A stretch of DNA of 64,000 nt from Brevundimonas sp. Leaf363 (GTDB lineage: Bacteria; Pseudomonadota; Alphaproteobacteria; Caulobacterales; Caulobacteraceae), in the NCBI RefSeq assembly GCF_001424025.1, contig NZ_LMPZ01000002.1, forward strand, positions 1,230,702 to 1,294,701, in the 5' to 3' direction. The position numbers and the translations under genes were made by a program. Each line of letters begins with the position of its first letter. Position 1 is the stretch's first letter. The notes under the pieces were generated by a model. That model saw nothing but the letters and a program-made list of their open reading frames with translations. It did not search any database and was not told where the DNA came from. This document shows positions 53,077 to 62,438 of this stretch, one piece after another.

Positions 53077-53487
53077 ATGGCCGCCATCTCACATCTCACA
53101 ACCCTGCTCGCCTCCATGACGCCCGTGCTGCGTCCGGGCGTGTTCGTCTTCTGCGAACTGCCGGATCTCGACGGCCAGCTTATCTCCACCCTGTCCTCGG
53201 TCGTCGTCGTGCAGGAGGACGAAGCCGTCACCGTCGTCATCCCGAAGGACGTCGCCACCGCCCACGGCCTGAGCTTCGGCCCGGCCATGCGGATGATCTC
53301 GCTGACGGTGCATTCGGGCCTGGAGGCCGTCGGCCTCACCGCCGCCTTCGCCGCCGCGCTGGCCGAGCGCGGCGTCAGCGCCAATGTCGTGGCCGGCAGC
53401 CGGCACGACCATATTTTCGTCCCCGAACGTCAGGCTGAGGACGCCATGGCGGCGCTCACGGCGCTGCAGGCCCGGAGCATGGGATAG
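53077..53487 (+). CDS. ACT-domain protein (CASTOR/ACT_7-like)
   Basis: A 136-residue protein with two ACT-like halves: LRPGVFVFCELPDLDGQLIS, VVVVQEDEAVTVVIPKDVAT, then MRMISLTVHSGLEAVGLTAA and VSANVVAGSRHDHIFVPERQ. This matches small bacterial proteins related to ACT amino-acid sensors (ACT_7, COG3602). It probably binds an amino acid. It lies three bases upstream of argC on the same strand, which suggests an arginine-pathway link, but that is inference. Confidence 0.85.
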   Translation: MAAISHLTTLLASMTPVLRPGVFVFCELPDLDGQLISTLSSVVVVQEDEAVTVVIPKDVATAHGLSFGPAMRMISLTVHSGLEAVGLTAAFAAALAERGVSANVVAGSRHDHIFVPERQAEDAMAALTALQARSMG

Positions 53488-53490
53488 ATC

Positions 53491-54423
53491 ATGACCCACA
53501 CCATCTTCATCGACGGCGAGGCCGGCACCACTGGGCTGGAGATCCGCGAGCGGCTTGAGGCGCGCGCCGATCTGGAGCTGATCCTGCTGGGCGACCGCCG
53601 CCGCGATGTCGAGGCCAGGCGCGAGGCGCTGAACGCGGCCGACGCCGTCATTCTGTGCCTCCCCGACGATGCGGCGCGCGAGGCGGTCGGGCTGATCGAG
53701 AACCCGGCTGTGCGCGTCATCGACGCCTCGACCGCCTACCGCGTCGACCCCGCCTGGGCCTACGGCTTCCCCGAACTGGCGCCCGGCCAGCGCGAGCGGA
53801 TCGCCGTCGCCACCCGTGTCTCCAACCCGGGCTGTTATCCGACCGGCTTCCTGGGCCTCGTCGCGCCTCTGGTGCGCGCCGGCCTGATCCCGGCCGATCA
53901 GCCGATGACCGTCAACGCCGTCAGTGGCTACTCCGGTGGCGGAAAGGCCATGATCGCCGAGTTCGAGACGGAGGACGCGCCCGCCTACCGCGCCTACGGC
54001 CTGAGCCTGACGCACAAGCATGTGCCGGAGATGACCCGCCACGCCGGCCTGTCGCGCTCGGTCCTCTTTGCGCCCGCCGTTGGCGCCTATCGCCAAGGCA
54101 TGCTGGTCGAGGTTCCGCTGCACCTGTCAGCGCTGCCGGGCTCGCCGTCCATCGAGGTGATCCACGGCGCCCTGGTCGAAGCCTACGCCGGCCAGCGCTT
54201 CGTCGAGGTCGCCGAGCTTGAAGTCACCGAGGCCATGACCGGCCTGGACCCCGAGGGCCTGACCGGCACCAACCGCCTGCGCCTGCACGTCTTCGGAGAC
54301 CGCGGCGGCGAACAGGTCCGCCTGGTCGCCCTGCTGGACAACCTCGGCAAGGGCGCCTCCGGCGCGGCGGTGCAGAACCTCAACCTGATGCTGGGGCTGG
54401 ACGAGGGGACGGCGCTGGGCTGA
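53491..54423 (+). CDS. argC: N-acetyl-gamma-glutamyl-phosphate reductase
   Basis: ArgC reduces N-acetylglutamyl phosphate to the semialdehyde in arginine synthesis. The 310-residue protein is the shorter type 2 form: IFIDGEAGTTGLEIRERLEA, VILCLPDDAAREAV, VIDASTAYRVDPAWAYGFPE, the catalytic cysteine in RVSNPGCYPTGFLGLVAPLV, and a C-terminal histidine region (LTHKHVPEMTRHAG). It starts three bases after the ACT-domain gene. Confidence 0.95.
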   Translation: MTHTIFIDGEAGTTGLEIRERLEARADLELILLGDRRRDVEARREALNAADAVILCLPDDAAREAVGLIENPAVRVIDASTAYRVDPAWAYGFPELAPGQRERIAVATRVSNPGCYPTGFLGLVAPLVRAGLIPADQPMTVNAVSGYSGGGKAMIAEFETEDAPAYRAYGLSLTHKHVPEMTRHAGLSRSVLFAPAVGAYRQGMLVEVPLHLSALPGSPSIEVIHGALVEAYAGQRFVEVAELEVTEAMTGLDPEGLTGTNRLRLHVFGDRGGEQVRLVALLDNLGKGASGAAVQNLNLMLGLDEGTALG

Positions 54424-54444
54424 GGCGCCCCACCCATCTACGTC

Positions 54445-54578
54445 TGTCATCCTGGAATTTGATCCGAGGATCAGGTTGTCTGGTGGGCCATAGGCACCAG
54501 CTGAAACGCCGCGTCATGAGGCATTCCAACCTTCAGCACGATCAACACCCGATCCTCGGATCAAGTCCGAGGATGACG
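54445..54578 (+). repeat. palindromic repeat element family A, copy 3
   Basis: About 134 bp between argC and msrB, same orientation as copy 1. The right end CGATCCTCGGATCAAGTCCG is intact; the left end is partly degraded (CATCCTGGAATTTGATCCGA). The central part shares CAGCTGAAACGC and CAGCACGATC with copy 1. Confidence 0.8.
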
Positions 54579-54633
54579 GGGTGATACAGGGAGGGCTTGC
54601 AACCACCTCGCCTCGCGCGCCGTATCTGCGTCC

Positions 54634-55125
54634 ATGACCCAGCCGCCGCTCTCCCGCCGCCGCATCCTGCTGACCGCCAGCGCCCTGATCGCCGCGCCCG
54701 GTCTCGCTCGCGCGGGTGAGGCCGACTACGCCAACGATCCCGCCCGCCGCGTCACGGACGCCCAGTGGCGTCAGCGCCTGCCGGGGCTCAGCTACGACGT
54801 CCTGCGTCATGAGGGCACGGAACGGCCCTTCACCAGTCCCCTGAACGACGAGCACCGCGCCGGCACCTTCGACTGCAGGGGCTGCGGCCTGCCGCTGTTT
54901 CTCTCGGCGTGGAAGTTCGACAGCGGCACCGGCTGGCCGAGCTTCTTCCGCGTCAACCGCGCCAACATCGGCACCAAGCGCGACCTCGGTCTCGGCATCC
55001 CGCGCACGGAATATCATTGTGCCCGCTGCCTAGGGCACCAGGGGCACGTCTTCGAGGACGGCCCGCGCCCGACCGGCCTGCGCTACTGCAACAACGGCGT
55101 GGCGCTGACCTTCCGCCCCGGCTGA
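54634..55125 (+). CDS. msrB: exported peptide-methionine (R)-S-oxide reductase MsrB
   Basis: MsrB reduces methionine-R-sulfoxide. The 163-residue protein begins with a twin-arginine-like signal (SRRRILLTASALIAAPGLA), so it is probably periplasmic. Zinc cysteines are in CRGCGLPLF and HCARCLGHQGHVF, the substrate loop is FDSGTGWPSFF, and the catalytic cysteine is in LRYCNNGVALTF (CxN instead of the common CINS). The full fold is present. Confidence 0.93.
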   Translation: MTQPPLSRRRILLTASALIAAPGLARAGEADYANDPARRVTDAQWRQRLPGLSYDVLRHEGTERPFTSPLNDEHRAGTFDCRGCGLPLFLSAWKFDSGTGWPSFFRVNRANIGTKRDLGLGIPRTEYHCARCLGHQGHVFEDGPRPTGLRYCNNGVALTFRPG

Positions 55126-55129
55126 GGCC

Positions 55130-55516
55130 TTAAGCCTGGCGCGCCAGCCGCCGGGCCTTCAGCGCGCTCTCGACCGTGACGCCGAACCAGATGGCGGCGA
55201 TCACCACGATCAGGCCCAGGTCCTTGCCCGGCCAGATCATCGGCGCGATCGCCGTCAGCATGATCGACATCGGGAACATGGCGGCCCAGACGCCGGCGCC
55301 GCGCACCTGTCCGTGGATCAGGGGCGGATTGGCGTCGCGGGTCTTCTTCGAGAACAGCGGGTTCAGCAACACGAAGGCGATGGGGCACAGCACCGCCGCG
55401 CCGACATACTTCGCCCACATCGACGGCGCGCCGAAGACGCATAGGCTGGTTGTCAGCAGCGCCAAGGCGAAACCGGTGGCGATGGCCAGCAGCAGGTTGG
55501 GCTCGATGTTCTTCAC
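55130..55516 (-). CDS. membrane protein of unknown function linked to phaC
   Basis: A 128-residue protein with about four hydrophobic segments (LLLAIATGFALALLTTSLCV, YVGAAVLCPIAFVLLNPLF, VWAAMFPMSIMLTAIAPMIW, LGLIVVIAAIWFGVTV). The GTG start overlaps the phaC stop (GTGA), so it should be translated with phaC. A role in storage-granule metabolism can only be guessed. The stop lies four bases from the convergent msrB stop. Confidence 0.75.
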   Translation of the reverse strand: MKNIEPNLLLAIATGFALALLTTSLCVFGAPSMWAKYVGAAVLCPIAFVLLNPLFSKKTRDANPPLIHGQVRGAGVWAAMFPMSIMLTAIAPMIWPGKDLGLIVVIAAIWFGVTVESALKARRLARQA

Positions 55517-57516
55517 GACTTCACCTTCACATAGCTGCCGGGCGCCGGCTCGATCGCCGCCAACGGCCCTTTCTTCGGATCGCGCGCGGCGACGCAGTCG
55601 CCCGACCGCGCGTGCAGCCACGCGGCCCAGTGCTCCCACCAGCTGCCCGGATGCTCCGCCGCGCCCTCGCGCCACTCGGACAGCGTGGCGGGCAGGGCGG
55701 CGTTGGTCCAGTGCTGGTATTTCTTCGCGCTCGGCGGATTGATGACCCCGGCGATGTGGCCCGACCCCGCCAGCGTCAGGGTCACGTCCGCATTCTCGAA
55801 CGCCCGCGCCGAGCGATAGACCGAGTTCATCGGCGCGATGTGGTCTTCCTTCGACGCCTGGAAATACAGCGGGATGCGCACCTTTTTCAGATCGACGGTC
55901 ACCCCGCCGATCTCGAACTCGCCCTTCGACAGGCGGTTCTGGCCGTACATCGAGCGCAGATAGTCCATGTGCAGCCGCTTGGGCATCCGCGTCTGGTCCG
56001 CGTTCCAGAACAGCAGGTCGAACGCCGGCGGATCCTTGCCCATCAGATAGTTGCTGACGAAGAACGACCAGATCAGGTCGTTGGCCCGCAACGCGTTGAA
56101 CGTCTCCGCCATGGCCGCGCCGGGCAAGACGCCGCCGGCGGCGTCCATCTGCTGCTCTACCTCGTTCAGCCAGTGCTCGTCGGTGAACAGCAGAAGGTCG
56201 CCCGCCTCTTCGAAATCGTGCTGGGCGGCGAAGAAGGTGTTGGCGGCGATGCGGTCGTCGCCGGTCTCGGCCATGTGCGCCAGGGCGGCCCCCATCAGCG
56301 TGCCGCCGATGCAGTAGCCGACCGTGTTCACTTGTGGCTGGCCGGCCTGCTCCAGCGTCTTCTCGACGGCGCGGAACAGACCCTTTTGCAGATAGTCGTC
56401 GAAGCCGAAGTCGGCCTTGTCCTTGTCGGGATTGACCCACGAACAGACGAAGACGGTGAACCCTTGCGCCGACAGCCAGCGGATCAGCGAGTTCTCCGGC
56501 TGCAGATCCATGATGTAGAACTTGTTGATCCACGGCGGGAAGATCAGTAGCGGCACGGCCCGCTGCCTGTCCGTGGCCGCGTTGTACTGGATCAGCTCGA
56601 ACAGCTCGTCGCGCCACACGACCTGTCCCGGCGCGGTGGCGACGTTCACCCCGACCTGGAATCGCTCGTAGTCCGCCTGGCTGATCTTCAGCTTGCCGCC
56701 GCCCCGCTCCAGATCGGCGGCGAAGTTCTGCATCCCCTTGACCAGGCTCTCGCCGTTGGTCTCGGCCATCGCCTTCAGCGCGGCGGGGTTGGAGGCCAGG
56801 AAGTTGGAGGGCGAGAAGGCGTCGGTCAGCAGTTTGGTGAAGAACTCGGCCCGCCGCTTGGTGCGCGGATCCACGTCTTCGACCGACGAAACCAGGCCGT
56901 TCATCCAGTCTGAAGTGACCAGATAGGACTGGCGCATCACGTCGAAGACCGGGTTTTCGGACCAGGCAGGATCCTTGAAGCGCTTGTCGGCCGCTGGCTT
57001 TGGGGCTTCACCCGCGGCCTGGCGCGTGGTCGACGCCCACAGGTCCATGTAGCGGTTGAACAGGTCCGCCTGCGCGGAAAACAGCTTGTCGGGCCGCGCC
57101 GCCAGGCTGGTCATCACCGAAGTCATGGCCGGGCCGACGTTGAACGGGTCGGGCGACAGGGCGGCCGGGCGGTCCGCCTGGCTCAGCGCCGCCTCGGCGA
57201 TCGCCGCCTGCGCCGTCATCGCCGCCTTGGCGATATTCATCGACAGCGTCTCCAGCATCTCGCGCTGCTCCCCGGCGCCGCCGAAGGGGGAAGCGGCCTC
57301 GGCCTGCGGTTCGGGGCGCGGCGGATCGGGAACGAACAGCTTGGGCCGGGGCGCCGGTTCGGGCGCAACCTCCACCACAACGTCGACCTTCGGGGGCGCC
57401 CCGGCCGGCGCCTTGGGCTTGCGCGGCTTGGCGGAGGTCGGGCGACCGGGCTTGCGCGGCGTCGTGGCCACGGGCGGGGGCGCGGCGGTGCTGGTCTTTG
57501 AGGGGCGCTTGGCCAT
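55513..57516 (-). CDS. phaC: class I poly(3-hydroxyalkanoate) synthase
   Basis: PhaC polymerises 3-hydroxyacyl-CoA into storage polyester on cytoplasmic granules. The 667-residue protein has the lipase-like box with catalytic cysteine, VNTVGYCIGGTLMGAALAH, plus VPLLIFPPWINKFYIMDLQP, the catalytic aspartate in ASKEDHIAPMNSVYRSA and histidine in GSGHIAGVINPPS. The first 85 or so residues are a Lys/Pro/Ala-rich extension (KPGRPTSAKPRKPKAPAGAP) that makes it longer than the usual 560-600. The start at MAKRPSKTS has GGAGA upstream; the longer frame does not. Confidence 0.95.
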   Translation of the reverse strand: MAKRPSKTSTAAPPPVATTPRKPGRPTSAKPRKPKAPAGAPPKVDVVVEVAPEPAPRPKLFVPDPPRPEPQAEAASPFGGAGEQREMLETLSMNIAKAAMTAQAAIAEAALSQADRPAALSPDPFNVGPAMTSVMTSLAARPDKLFSAQADLFNRYMDLWASTTRQAAGEAPKPAADKRFKDPAWSENPVFDVMRQSYLVTSDWMNGLVSSVEDVDPRTKRRAEFFTKLLTDAFSPSNFLASNPAALKAMAETNGESLVKGMQNFAADLERGGGKLKISQADYERFQVGVNVATAPGQVVWRDELFELIQYNAATDRQRAVPLLIFPPWINKFYIMDLQPENSLIRWLSAQGFTVFVCSWVNPDKDKADFGFDDYLQKGLFRAVEKTLEQAGQPQVNTVGYCIGGTLMGAALAHMAETGDDRIAANTFFAAQHDFEEAGDLLLFTDEHWLNEVEQQMDAAGGVLPGAAMAETFNALRANDLIWSFFVSNYLMGKDPPAFDLLFWNADQTRMPKRLHMDYLRSMYGQNRLSKGEFEIGGVTVDLKKVRIPLYFQASKEDHIAPMNSVYRSARAFENADVTLTLAGSGHIAGVINPPSAKKYQHWTNAALPATLSEWREGAAEHPGSWWEHWAAWLHARSGDCVAARDPKKGPLAAIEPAPGSYVKVKS

Positions 57517-57581
57517 GCTGTCTCCGGCGTCTCCCGGGCGTGGGGCGCCGTCCGCCCTTCCGCCGTTACCCATGATGGCAT

Positions 57582-58052
57582 ATGACCCGGCCTGAAATGA
57601 ATGTGATCGTGGGCAAAAAGATCGGCTTTGCGGCGATGGGGCTGACCGCGCTCTCGCTGAGCGCGTGCGCCTCGGCTTTCGCGCCCGAGACGGACGCCCG
57701 CTCGCCGCTGGCGCCCGAGATCCAGCAACTGGTGGACGCCAACCGGCGCTATCCGCGCTGGGAGGATTTTCCCAAGGCCCCGACGGACTTGCCGACCAGC
57801 GAGGCGATCGCCTCACGGGTCGCGTCGCTGGACAGCGCCTCCGCCGGACTGGCGCGCGAGCGGGCCGCCATTCCCTGGACGTTGGAAGACCCCGGCGGCT
57901 TCGCCGAATCGGTGCGCAGCCGGGTCGAGGCCTCACAGCCATCGCCGGCGACCGCCCGGACAGTGGCCGACGTCGAGGCCTTCGCCCAACGCCTGCGCGA
58001 CCGCGCGGTCGCCCCGCCGCCCGCCGATCGTTTCCGCCGCCCGCCGGGCTGA
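57582..58052 (+). CDS. putative lipoprotein of unknown function
   Basis: A 156-residue protein with a hydrophobic N-terminal stretch and lipobox LSLSAC (cysteine near residue 29). The mature region is polar and helical, with LAPEIQQLVDANRRYPRWED, FPKAPTDLPTSEAIASRVAS and a proline-rich C-terminus (APPPADRFRRPPG). Start could be 57582 or the methionine at 57597. It is divergent from phaC and precedes glpX. No family recognised. Confidence 0.72.
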   Translation: MTRPEMNVIVGKKIGFAAMGLTALSLSACASAFAPETDARSPLAPEIQQLVDANRRYPRWEDFPKAPTDLPTSEAIASRVASLDSASAGLARERAAIPWTLEDPGGFAESVRSRVEASQPSPATARTVADVEAFAQRLRDRAVAPPPADRFRRPPG

Positions 58053-58153
58053 GCGCGGCGCAACCTGCACGACCGGAATCGGCGTATCGAGCCGTCAACT
58101 TGTCATCGCCCGGACGCGAGAATCCGGGGATCATAGCAATGAGGAGTTCGCCC

Positions 58154-59107
58154 ATGGCCGCTGCGCCCTATCCCGACACCCTGGCGGCCGACGCCGCGCG
58201 GGTCGCTGAGCTGGCCGCCATCGCCGCGCTCGATCAGGTCGGACGCGGCGACGAAACCACGGCGGATCAGGTCGCGGTCGACGCCATGCGCACCGGCCTG
58301 AACACCCTGAACATCCAGGGCCGTATCGTCATCGGCGAGGGCGAACGGGACGAGGCGCCCATGCTCTACATCGGCGAGGAAGTGGGCAACGGCTCCGGCC
58401 CCGCCATCGACATCGCCCTGGACCCGCTGGAAGGCACAACCCTGACGGCCAAGGCCATGGCGGGGGCCCTGGCCGTCCTGGCGATGGCGCCGCGCGGCGG
58501 CCTGCTGCACGCGCCCGACACCTATATGCAGAAGATCGCCATCGGTCCGGGCTATCCGGCCGGCACGGTCGATCTGGACGCCAGCGCCCAGGACAACGTC
58601 CGCGCCCTCGCCAGGGCCAAGGGCGTGACGCCCGGGGAAATCACCGTCCTGGTCATGGATCGCCCGCGCCACGCCGAGCTGATCGCTGCGCTGCGCGACG
58701 TCGGCGCCCGCATCCAGTTCATCACCGACGGGGACGTCGCCGGCGTGATCCACACAACCGAGCCGGAGACCGGCATCGACCTCTACCTCGGCTCGGGCGG
58801 CGCGCCGGAAGGCGTGCTGGCAGCCGCGGCGCTGAAGTGCGTCGGCGGCTTCTTCCAGGGGCGCCTGATCTTCCGCAACGACGACGAGAAGGCCCGCGCC
58901 GAGCGCACCGGCGTCACCGACTTCGACCGCAAGTACGAACTGCATGAGCTGGTGTCCGGCGACGCCATCTTCGCCGCCACCGGCGTGACGACCGGCGCCC
59001 TGCTGGACGGGGTGCGCATGTCGAACGGCCTGGTGACGACGCACACCCTGGTGATGGACTCGTTCACCCGCACCGTGCGGCGCATCCACACTACGCGTCC
59101 GCTCTGA
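58154..59107 (+). CDS. glpX: fructose-1,6-bisphosphatase class II
   Basis: It hydrolyses fructose-1,6-bisphosphate in gluconeogenesis. The 317-residue GlpX shows GRGDETTADQVAVDAMR, IVIGEGERDEAPMLYIGEEV, IDIALDPLEGTTLTAKAMAG, and LYLGSGGAPEGVLAAAALKC. The start is the methionine preceded by GAGGAG at seven bases; a second ATG at 58139 is upstream. Its TGA overlaps the recJ ATG. A glpX-recJ pair is common in alphaproteobacteria. Confidence 0.95.
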   Translation: MAAAPYPDTLAADAARVAELAAIAALDQVGRGDETTADQVAVDAMRTGLNTLNIQGRIVIGEGERDEAPMLYIGEEVGNGSGPAIDIALDPLEGTTLTAKAMAGALAVLAMAPRGGLLHAPDTYMQKIAIGPGYPAGTVDLDASAQDNVRALARAKGVTPGEITVLVMDRPRHAELIAALRDVGARIQFITDGDVAGVIHTTEPETGIDLYLGSGGAPEGVLAAAALKCVGGFFQGRLIFRNDDEKARAERTGVTDFDRKYELHELVSGDAIFAATGVTTGALLDGVRMSNGLVTTHTLVMDSFTRTVRRIHTTRPL

Positions 59108-60918
59108 TGCCCGACGGCGCGCCGCCCGCGGCGCCGGAGACCTTCGCGGGCGTGACCCGCTCCCTGTCCGGGCGGCGCTGGCGGCAGCGCCCGGCCTCGT
59201 CCGCCGTGACCCGCGCGCACATGCAGTCGCTGGGCCTTGCCGAGCCCTTGGCCCGGGCCTTGGCCGCGCGCGGCGTGGCGGCGGAGCAGGGCGCCGACTA
59301 TCTGAAGCCGACGCTGCGGGCGCTGTTTCCCGATCCGTCCTGCTTCATCGACATGGACAGGGCGACGACGGCGATCCTCGACGCCTTCCAGCGCGGCGCC
59401 GCCATCCACATCTTCGCCGACTATGACGTCGACGGGGCCTCCAGCGCGGCGTTGCTGGTCCGCTGGTTCCGCGCCATGGGCGGCGGTGCGCCGATCTATG
59501 TCCCCGACCGCCTGACCGAGGGCTATGGCCCCAGCGCTCTCGCGTTCGACCGGCTGAAGGCGTCGGGCGCCGACCTGGTCGTCACCGTCGACTGCGGCGC
59601 GGCGGCCCATACGGCGCTGGAGCATGCGGCCGCCATCGGCCTGGATGTCGTGGTCATCGACCACCACATGATGCGCGGCGGTCCGCCCCCGGCGCTGGCC
59701 GTCGTCAATCCAAACCGGCCCGACTGCGGCTCGGGCCAGGGCAATCTTGCGGCGGCCGGCGTCGTCTTTGTTCTACTGGCTGCGCTGAACCGCGAGGCGC
59801 GGGGCAGGGGGCTGTTCAGCGACAAGCCCCAGCCGGACTTGCGCCAATGGCTCGACCTCGCCTGCATGGGCGCGGTCTGTGATGTGACCGGCCTGACCGG
59901 TTTCAACCGGGCCCTGGTCGCGCTGGGACTTGAGGTCATGAGCGGCTGGAGCAACCCCGGCCTCGCCGCCCTGCTGAAGGCCGCCGGCGCCGAGCCCGGC
60001 CCGGCCACCGCCAACCATGCCGGCTTCATCCTGGGCCCCCGCATCAACGCCGGCGGCCGCATCGGTCGCGCGGACCTGGGCGCGCGTCTGCTCTCCACCG
60101 ACGATCCCGAGGAAGCCCGCCAACTGGCCGAGGAACTGGACGCGCTCAACCTCGCGCGCCGGGACATCGAACGCCTGGCGACCGAGGAGGCCACCGCCAT
60201 CGTCGAGCGCTCGGGCCAGCATCTGGACCGCGCCGCCGTCGTCGTCTCGGGGCAGGACTGGCATCCGGGCGTCGTCGGCGTCATCGCCGGACGCCTGCGC
60301 GAACGGTGGCGCAAGCCCGTGGTCGTCATCGGCGTCGATCCGGTCACCGGCATCGGCAAGGGCTCGGGCCGGTCCCAGCCCGGCGTCAATCTGGGCGCGG
60401 CCATCCAGGCCGCCTTCACCAACGGCCTTCTGCTGGCCGGCGGCGGCCACGCCATGGCGGCGGGCCTGACCATCGAGGCCGACCGTATCCCCGAACTGGC
60501 CGACTGGCTGGACGCCCAGTTGCGCGATCAGGGCGAAGCGGCCGCCGCCGAAGACGCGCTGGAGATCGACGCCCTGATCGACCCCGGCGCCGCGACCCGC
60601 ACACTGGTCGACGACTTCGCTCGTCTGGCTCCCTTCGGCCCAGGCAACCCGGATCCCGTCTTCGCCTTCGACCATGTCCAGGCGCGCGAGCCGGTCGCCA
60701 TGAAAGGCGGACACGTCCGCTGCCGTCTGGTGGGCGTAGACGGTTCGTCGGTGAAGGCCATCATGTGGCGCTGCGCTGACCTGCCGGCCGGCCGCAGCCT
60801 GCTCTCGGGCGCCGGCGGCCTCAGCGTCGCGGGCCGACTCAAGCCCGACGACTGGAACGGGCGGCGCGGCGTGCAGTTCGAGATCGAGGACGTCGCCGAC
60901 CCGCGCATGGCCGGCTGA
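59107..60918 (+). CDS. recJ: single-stranded-DNA-specific exonuclease RecJ
   Basis: RecJ degrades single-stranded DNA 5' to 3' in recombination and mismatch repair. The 603-residue protein has the DHH phosphoesterase motifs FADYDVDGASSAALLVRWFR, DLVVTVDCGAAAH, VVIDHHMMRGGPPPALAVVN, the DHHA1 domain GKGSGRSQPGVNLGAAIQAA followed by GGGHAMAAGLTIE, and a C-terminal OB-fold (VKAIMWRCADLPAGR). Coupled to glpX. Confidence 0.96.
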   Translation: MPDGAPPAAPETFAGVTRSLSGRRWRQRPASSAVTRAHMQSLGLAEPLARALAARGVAAEQGADYLKPTLRALFPDPSCFIDMDRATTAILDAFQRGAAIHIFADYDVDGASSAALLVRWFRAMGGGAPIYVPDRLTEGYGPSALAFDRLKASGADLVVTVDCGAAAHTALEHAAAIGLDVVVIDHHMMRGGPPPALAVVNPNRPDCGSGQGNLAAAGVVFVLLAALNREARGRGLFSDKPQPDLRQWLDLACMGAVCDVTGLTGFNRALVALGLEVMSGWSNPGLAALLKAAGAEPGPATANHAGFILGPRINAGGRIGRADLGARLLSTDDPEEARQLAEELDALNLARRDIERLATEEATAIVERSGQHLDRAAVVVSGQDWHPGVVGVIAGRLRERWRKPVVVIGVDPVTGIGKGSGRSQPGVNLGAAIQAAFTNGLLLAGGGHAMAAGLTIEADRIPELADWLDAQLRDQGEAAAAEDALEIDALIDPGAATRTLVDDFARLAPFGPGNPDPVFAFDHVQAREPVAMKGGHVRCRLVGVDGSSVKAIMWRCADLPAGRSLLSGAGGLSVAGRLKPDDWNGRRGVQFEIEDVADPRMAG

Positions 60919-60996
60919 ACATCCCGAGCTTTTATCGGGCGATGAGCGCTTGCACCGCTCGGAATCGGCCGCTATATCGCCGGCTCCCGCGCAGCG

Positions 60997-61070
60997 GTCC
61001 CTTCGTCTATCGGTTAGGACGTCAGGTTTTCAACCTGAAAAGAGGGGTTCGACTCCCCTAGGGACTGCCA
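60997..61070 (+). tRNA. tRNA-Glu (anticodon TTC)
   Basis: A 74-nt gene beginning GTCCCTTCGTCTATCGG and ending AGGGACTGCCA. The anticodon arm is TCAGG-TTTTCAA-CCTGA, giving TTC at positions 34-36. T arm GGTTCGACTCC is present and CCA is encoded. Confidence 0.96.
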
Positions 61071-61238
61071 CGCGGGCGTCCATTTTTCTCCCGAACATTG
61101 ATAAGCGTGGCTTGCGTGCAAGCCGTCGGTCGACCTCGTCAGAGTGCGGCTGAAAACTGGCGTTTTTCGCTTGTCGCGTGTTCGGAGAACCGTGTTAAGC
61201 GTGTCGTCGTCTGCATTGATGCGCGGGCGGGGGCTGAC

Positions 61239-61787
61239 GTGTCTGATTTCAGTGAGGCCGAGGCGGCGGAGACCATCCGCATCGCCGGCCGGATCAAATG
61301 GTTCGATCCCGGCAAGGGATACGGCTTCATCGTGCCTGACGATCCGTCGCTGACGGATCTCAAGGACGTGCTTCTGCACATCACCAGCCTGCGTGAGAGC
61401 GGGCGGGACGCCGCCGCCGAGGGGGCCGCCATCGAATGCGCCGCCGTACGGCGGGCCAAGGGCTGGCAGGTGGTCGAAATCCTGGCGCTGACCGAAGCCG
61501 ACGCGCCCGCGCCGCGCCGCACCGGCTATGACGCCTTCAAGGCCGCCCACGGCTTCGATGCGGCCGATGCCGCCGCCGGGCTGGAACAGGCGGTGGTGAA
61601 GTGGTTCAACCGCACCAAGGGCTACGGTTTCGTGGTGCGCGACGGGCAACCGGGCGATATCTTCGTCCATATCGAAACGCTGCGCCGCTGCGGTCTGGAC
61701 GATCTGGTCCCCGGCGACACGGTTCAGGTGCGCTTCGCCGACGGGCCCAAGGGCCTTGTGGTGGCCGAGATTCGCCAGGGCGGCTGA
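61239..61787 (+). CDS. double cold-shock-domain protein
   Basis: A 182-residue protein with two cold-shock domains separated by a linker of about 35 residues. Domain 1: [19 protein letters not shown] and [14 protein letters not shown]. Domain 2: [20 protein letters not shown] and [23 protein letters not shown]1-like and RNP2-like aromatic residues are present in both. Double-CSD proteins are known in Caulobacter and relatives (CspC/CspD type). The start is GTG; upstream frame to 61098 is not conserved-looking. Confidence 0.93.
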   Translation: MSDFSEAEAAETIRIAGRIKWFDPGKGYGFIVPDDPSLTDLKDVLLHITSLRESGRDAAAEGAAIECAAVRRAKGWQVVEILALTEADAPAPRRTGYDAFKAAHGFDAADAAAGLEQAVVKWFNRTKGYGFVVRDGQPGDIFVHIETLRRCGLDDLVPGDTVQVRFADGPKGLVVAEIRQGG

Positions 61788-61808
61788 TCGTCGTCCGGAA
61801 AGGACGAC

Positions 61809-62279
61809 ATGGACAGACTTCGCCGCAACGGACCGATCGCGCTCCTGCTGGCCATGATGGCCTGCGCGCCGCGCCCGCCGGTCGGTCCGGCGGGTGAGCC
61901 GATGGAGCGGCTCACGATCACGACCTCGACCGGCACGCACGATTTCTGGGTCGAGATCGCCGACGAAGAGCCCGAGCGCCAGCAGGGCCTGATGTTCCGG
62001 CCGCCCCTGGCCGACGATCGCGGAATGCTGTTCGAGTGGCCGGGCGAACCGCCCGAGGAGCGTGGGTTCTGGATGCGCAACACGCCGAGCTCGCTGGACA
62101 TCGTCTATGTGCAGGCCGACGGCCGGATCCTGTCGGTCGCCTCGCACGCCACGCCCAACTCGGACGCCGTCCTGTCGTCCAACGGGGCGGCCGCGGGCGT
62201 GCTGGAACTCCGTGCGGGCCGGGTTGACCAGATCGGCGCCAAGCCCGGCGACCGCATCACCCATCCCTATTTCGAGTGA
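61809..62279 (+). CDS. DUF192 lipoprotein or exported protein
   Basis: A 156-residue protein with a hydrophobic start and LLAMMAC (possible lipobox, cysteine near residue 19). The mature part is a complete DUF192 domain: THDFWVEIADEEPERQQGLM, FRPPLADDRGMLFEWPGEPP, FWMRNTPSSLDIVYVQADGR, and VLELRAGRVDQIGAKPGDRI. The family has no established biochemical role. It is 21 bp after the cold-shock gene, with GGAAAGGA before the ATG. Confidence 0.9.
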   Translation: MDRLRRNGPIALLLAMMACAPRPPVGPAGEPMERLTITTSTGTHDFWVEIADEEPERQQGLMFRPPLADDRGMLFEWPGEPPEERGFWMRNTPSSLDIVYVQADGRILSVASHATPNSDAVLSSNGAAAGVLELRAGRVDQIGAKPGDRITHPYFE

Positions 62280-62346
62280 ACCGCGCGCTTGACCCCGACG
62301 GGTCGAAGCCCCAAACGAGCCGCTCGCCGGGTTCGCCCGGCCCGGT

Positions 62347-62423
<77 letters not shown>

Positions 62424-62438
62424 TTTTCCGGAGAAAGC

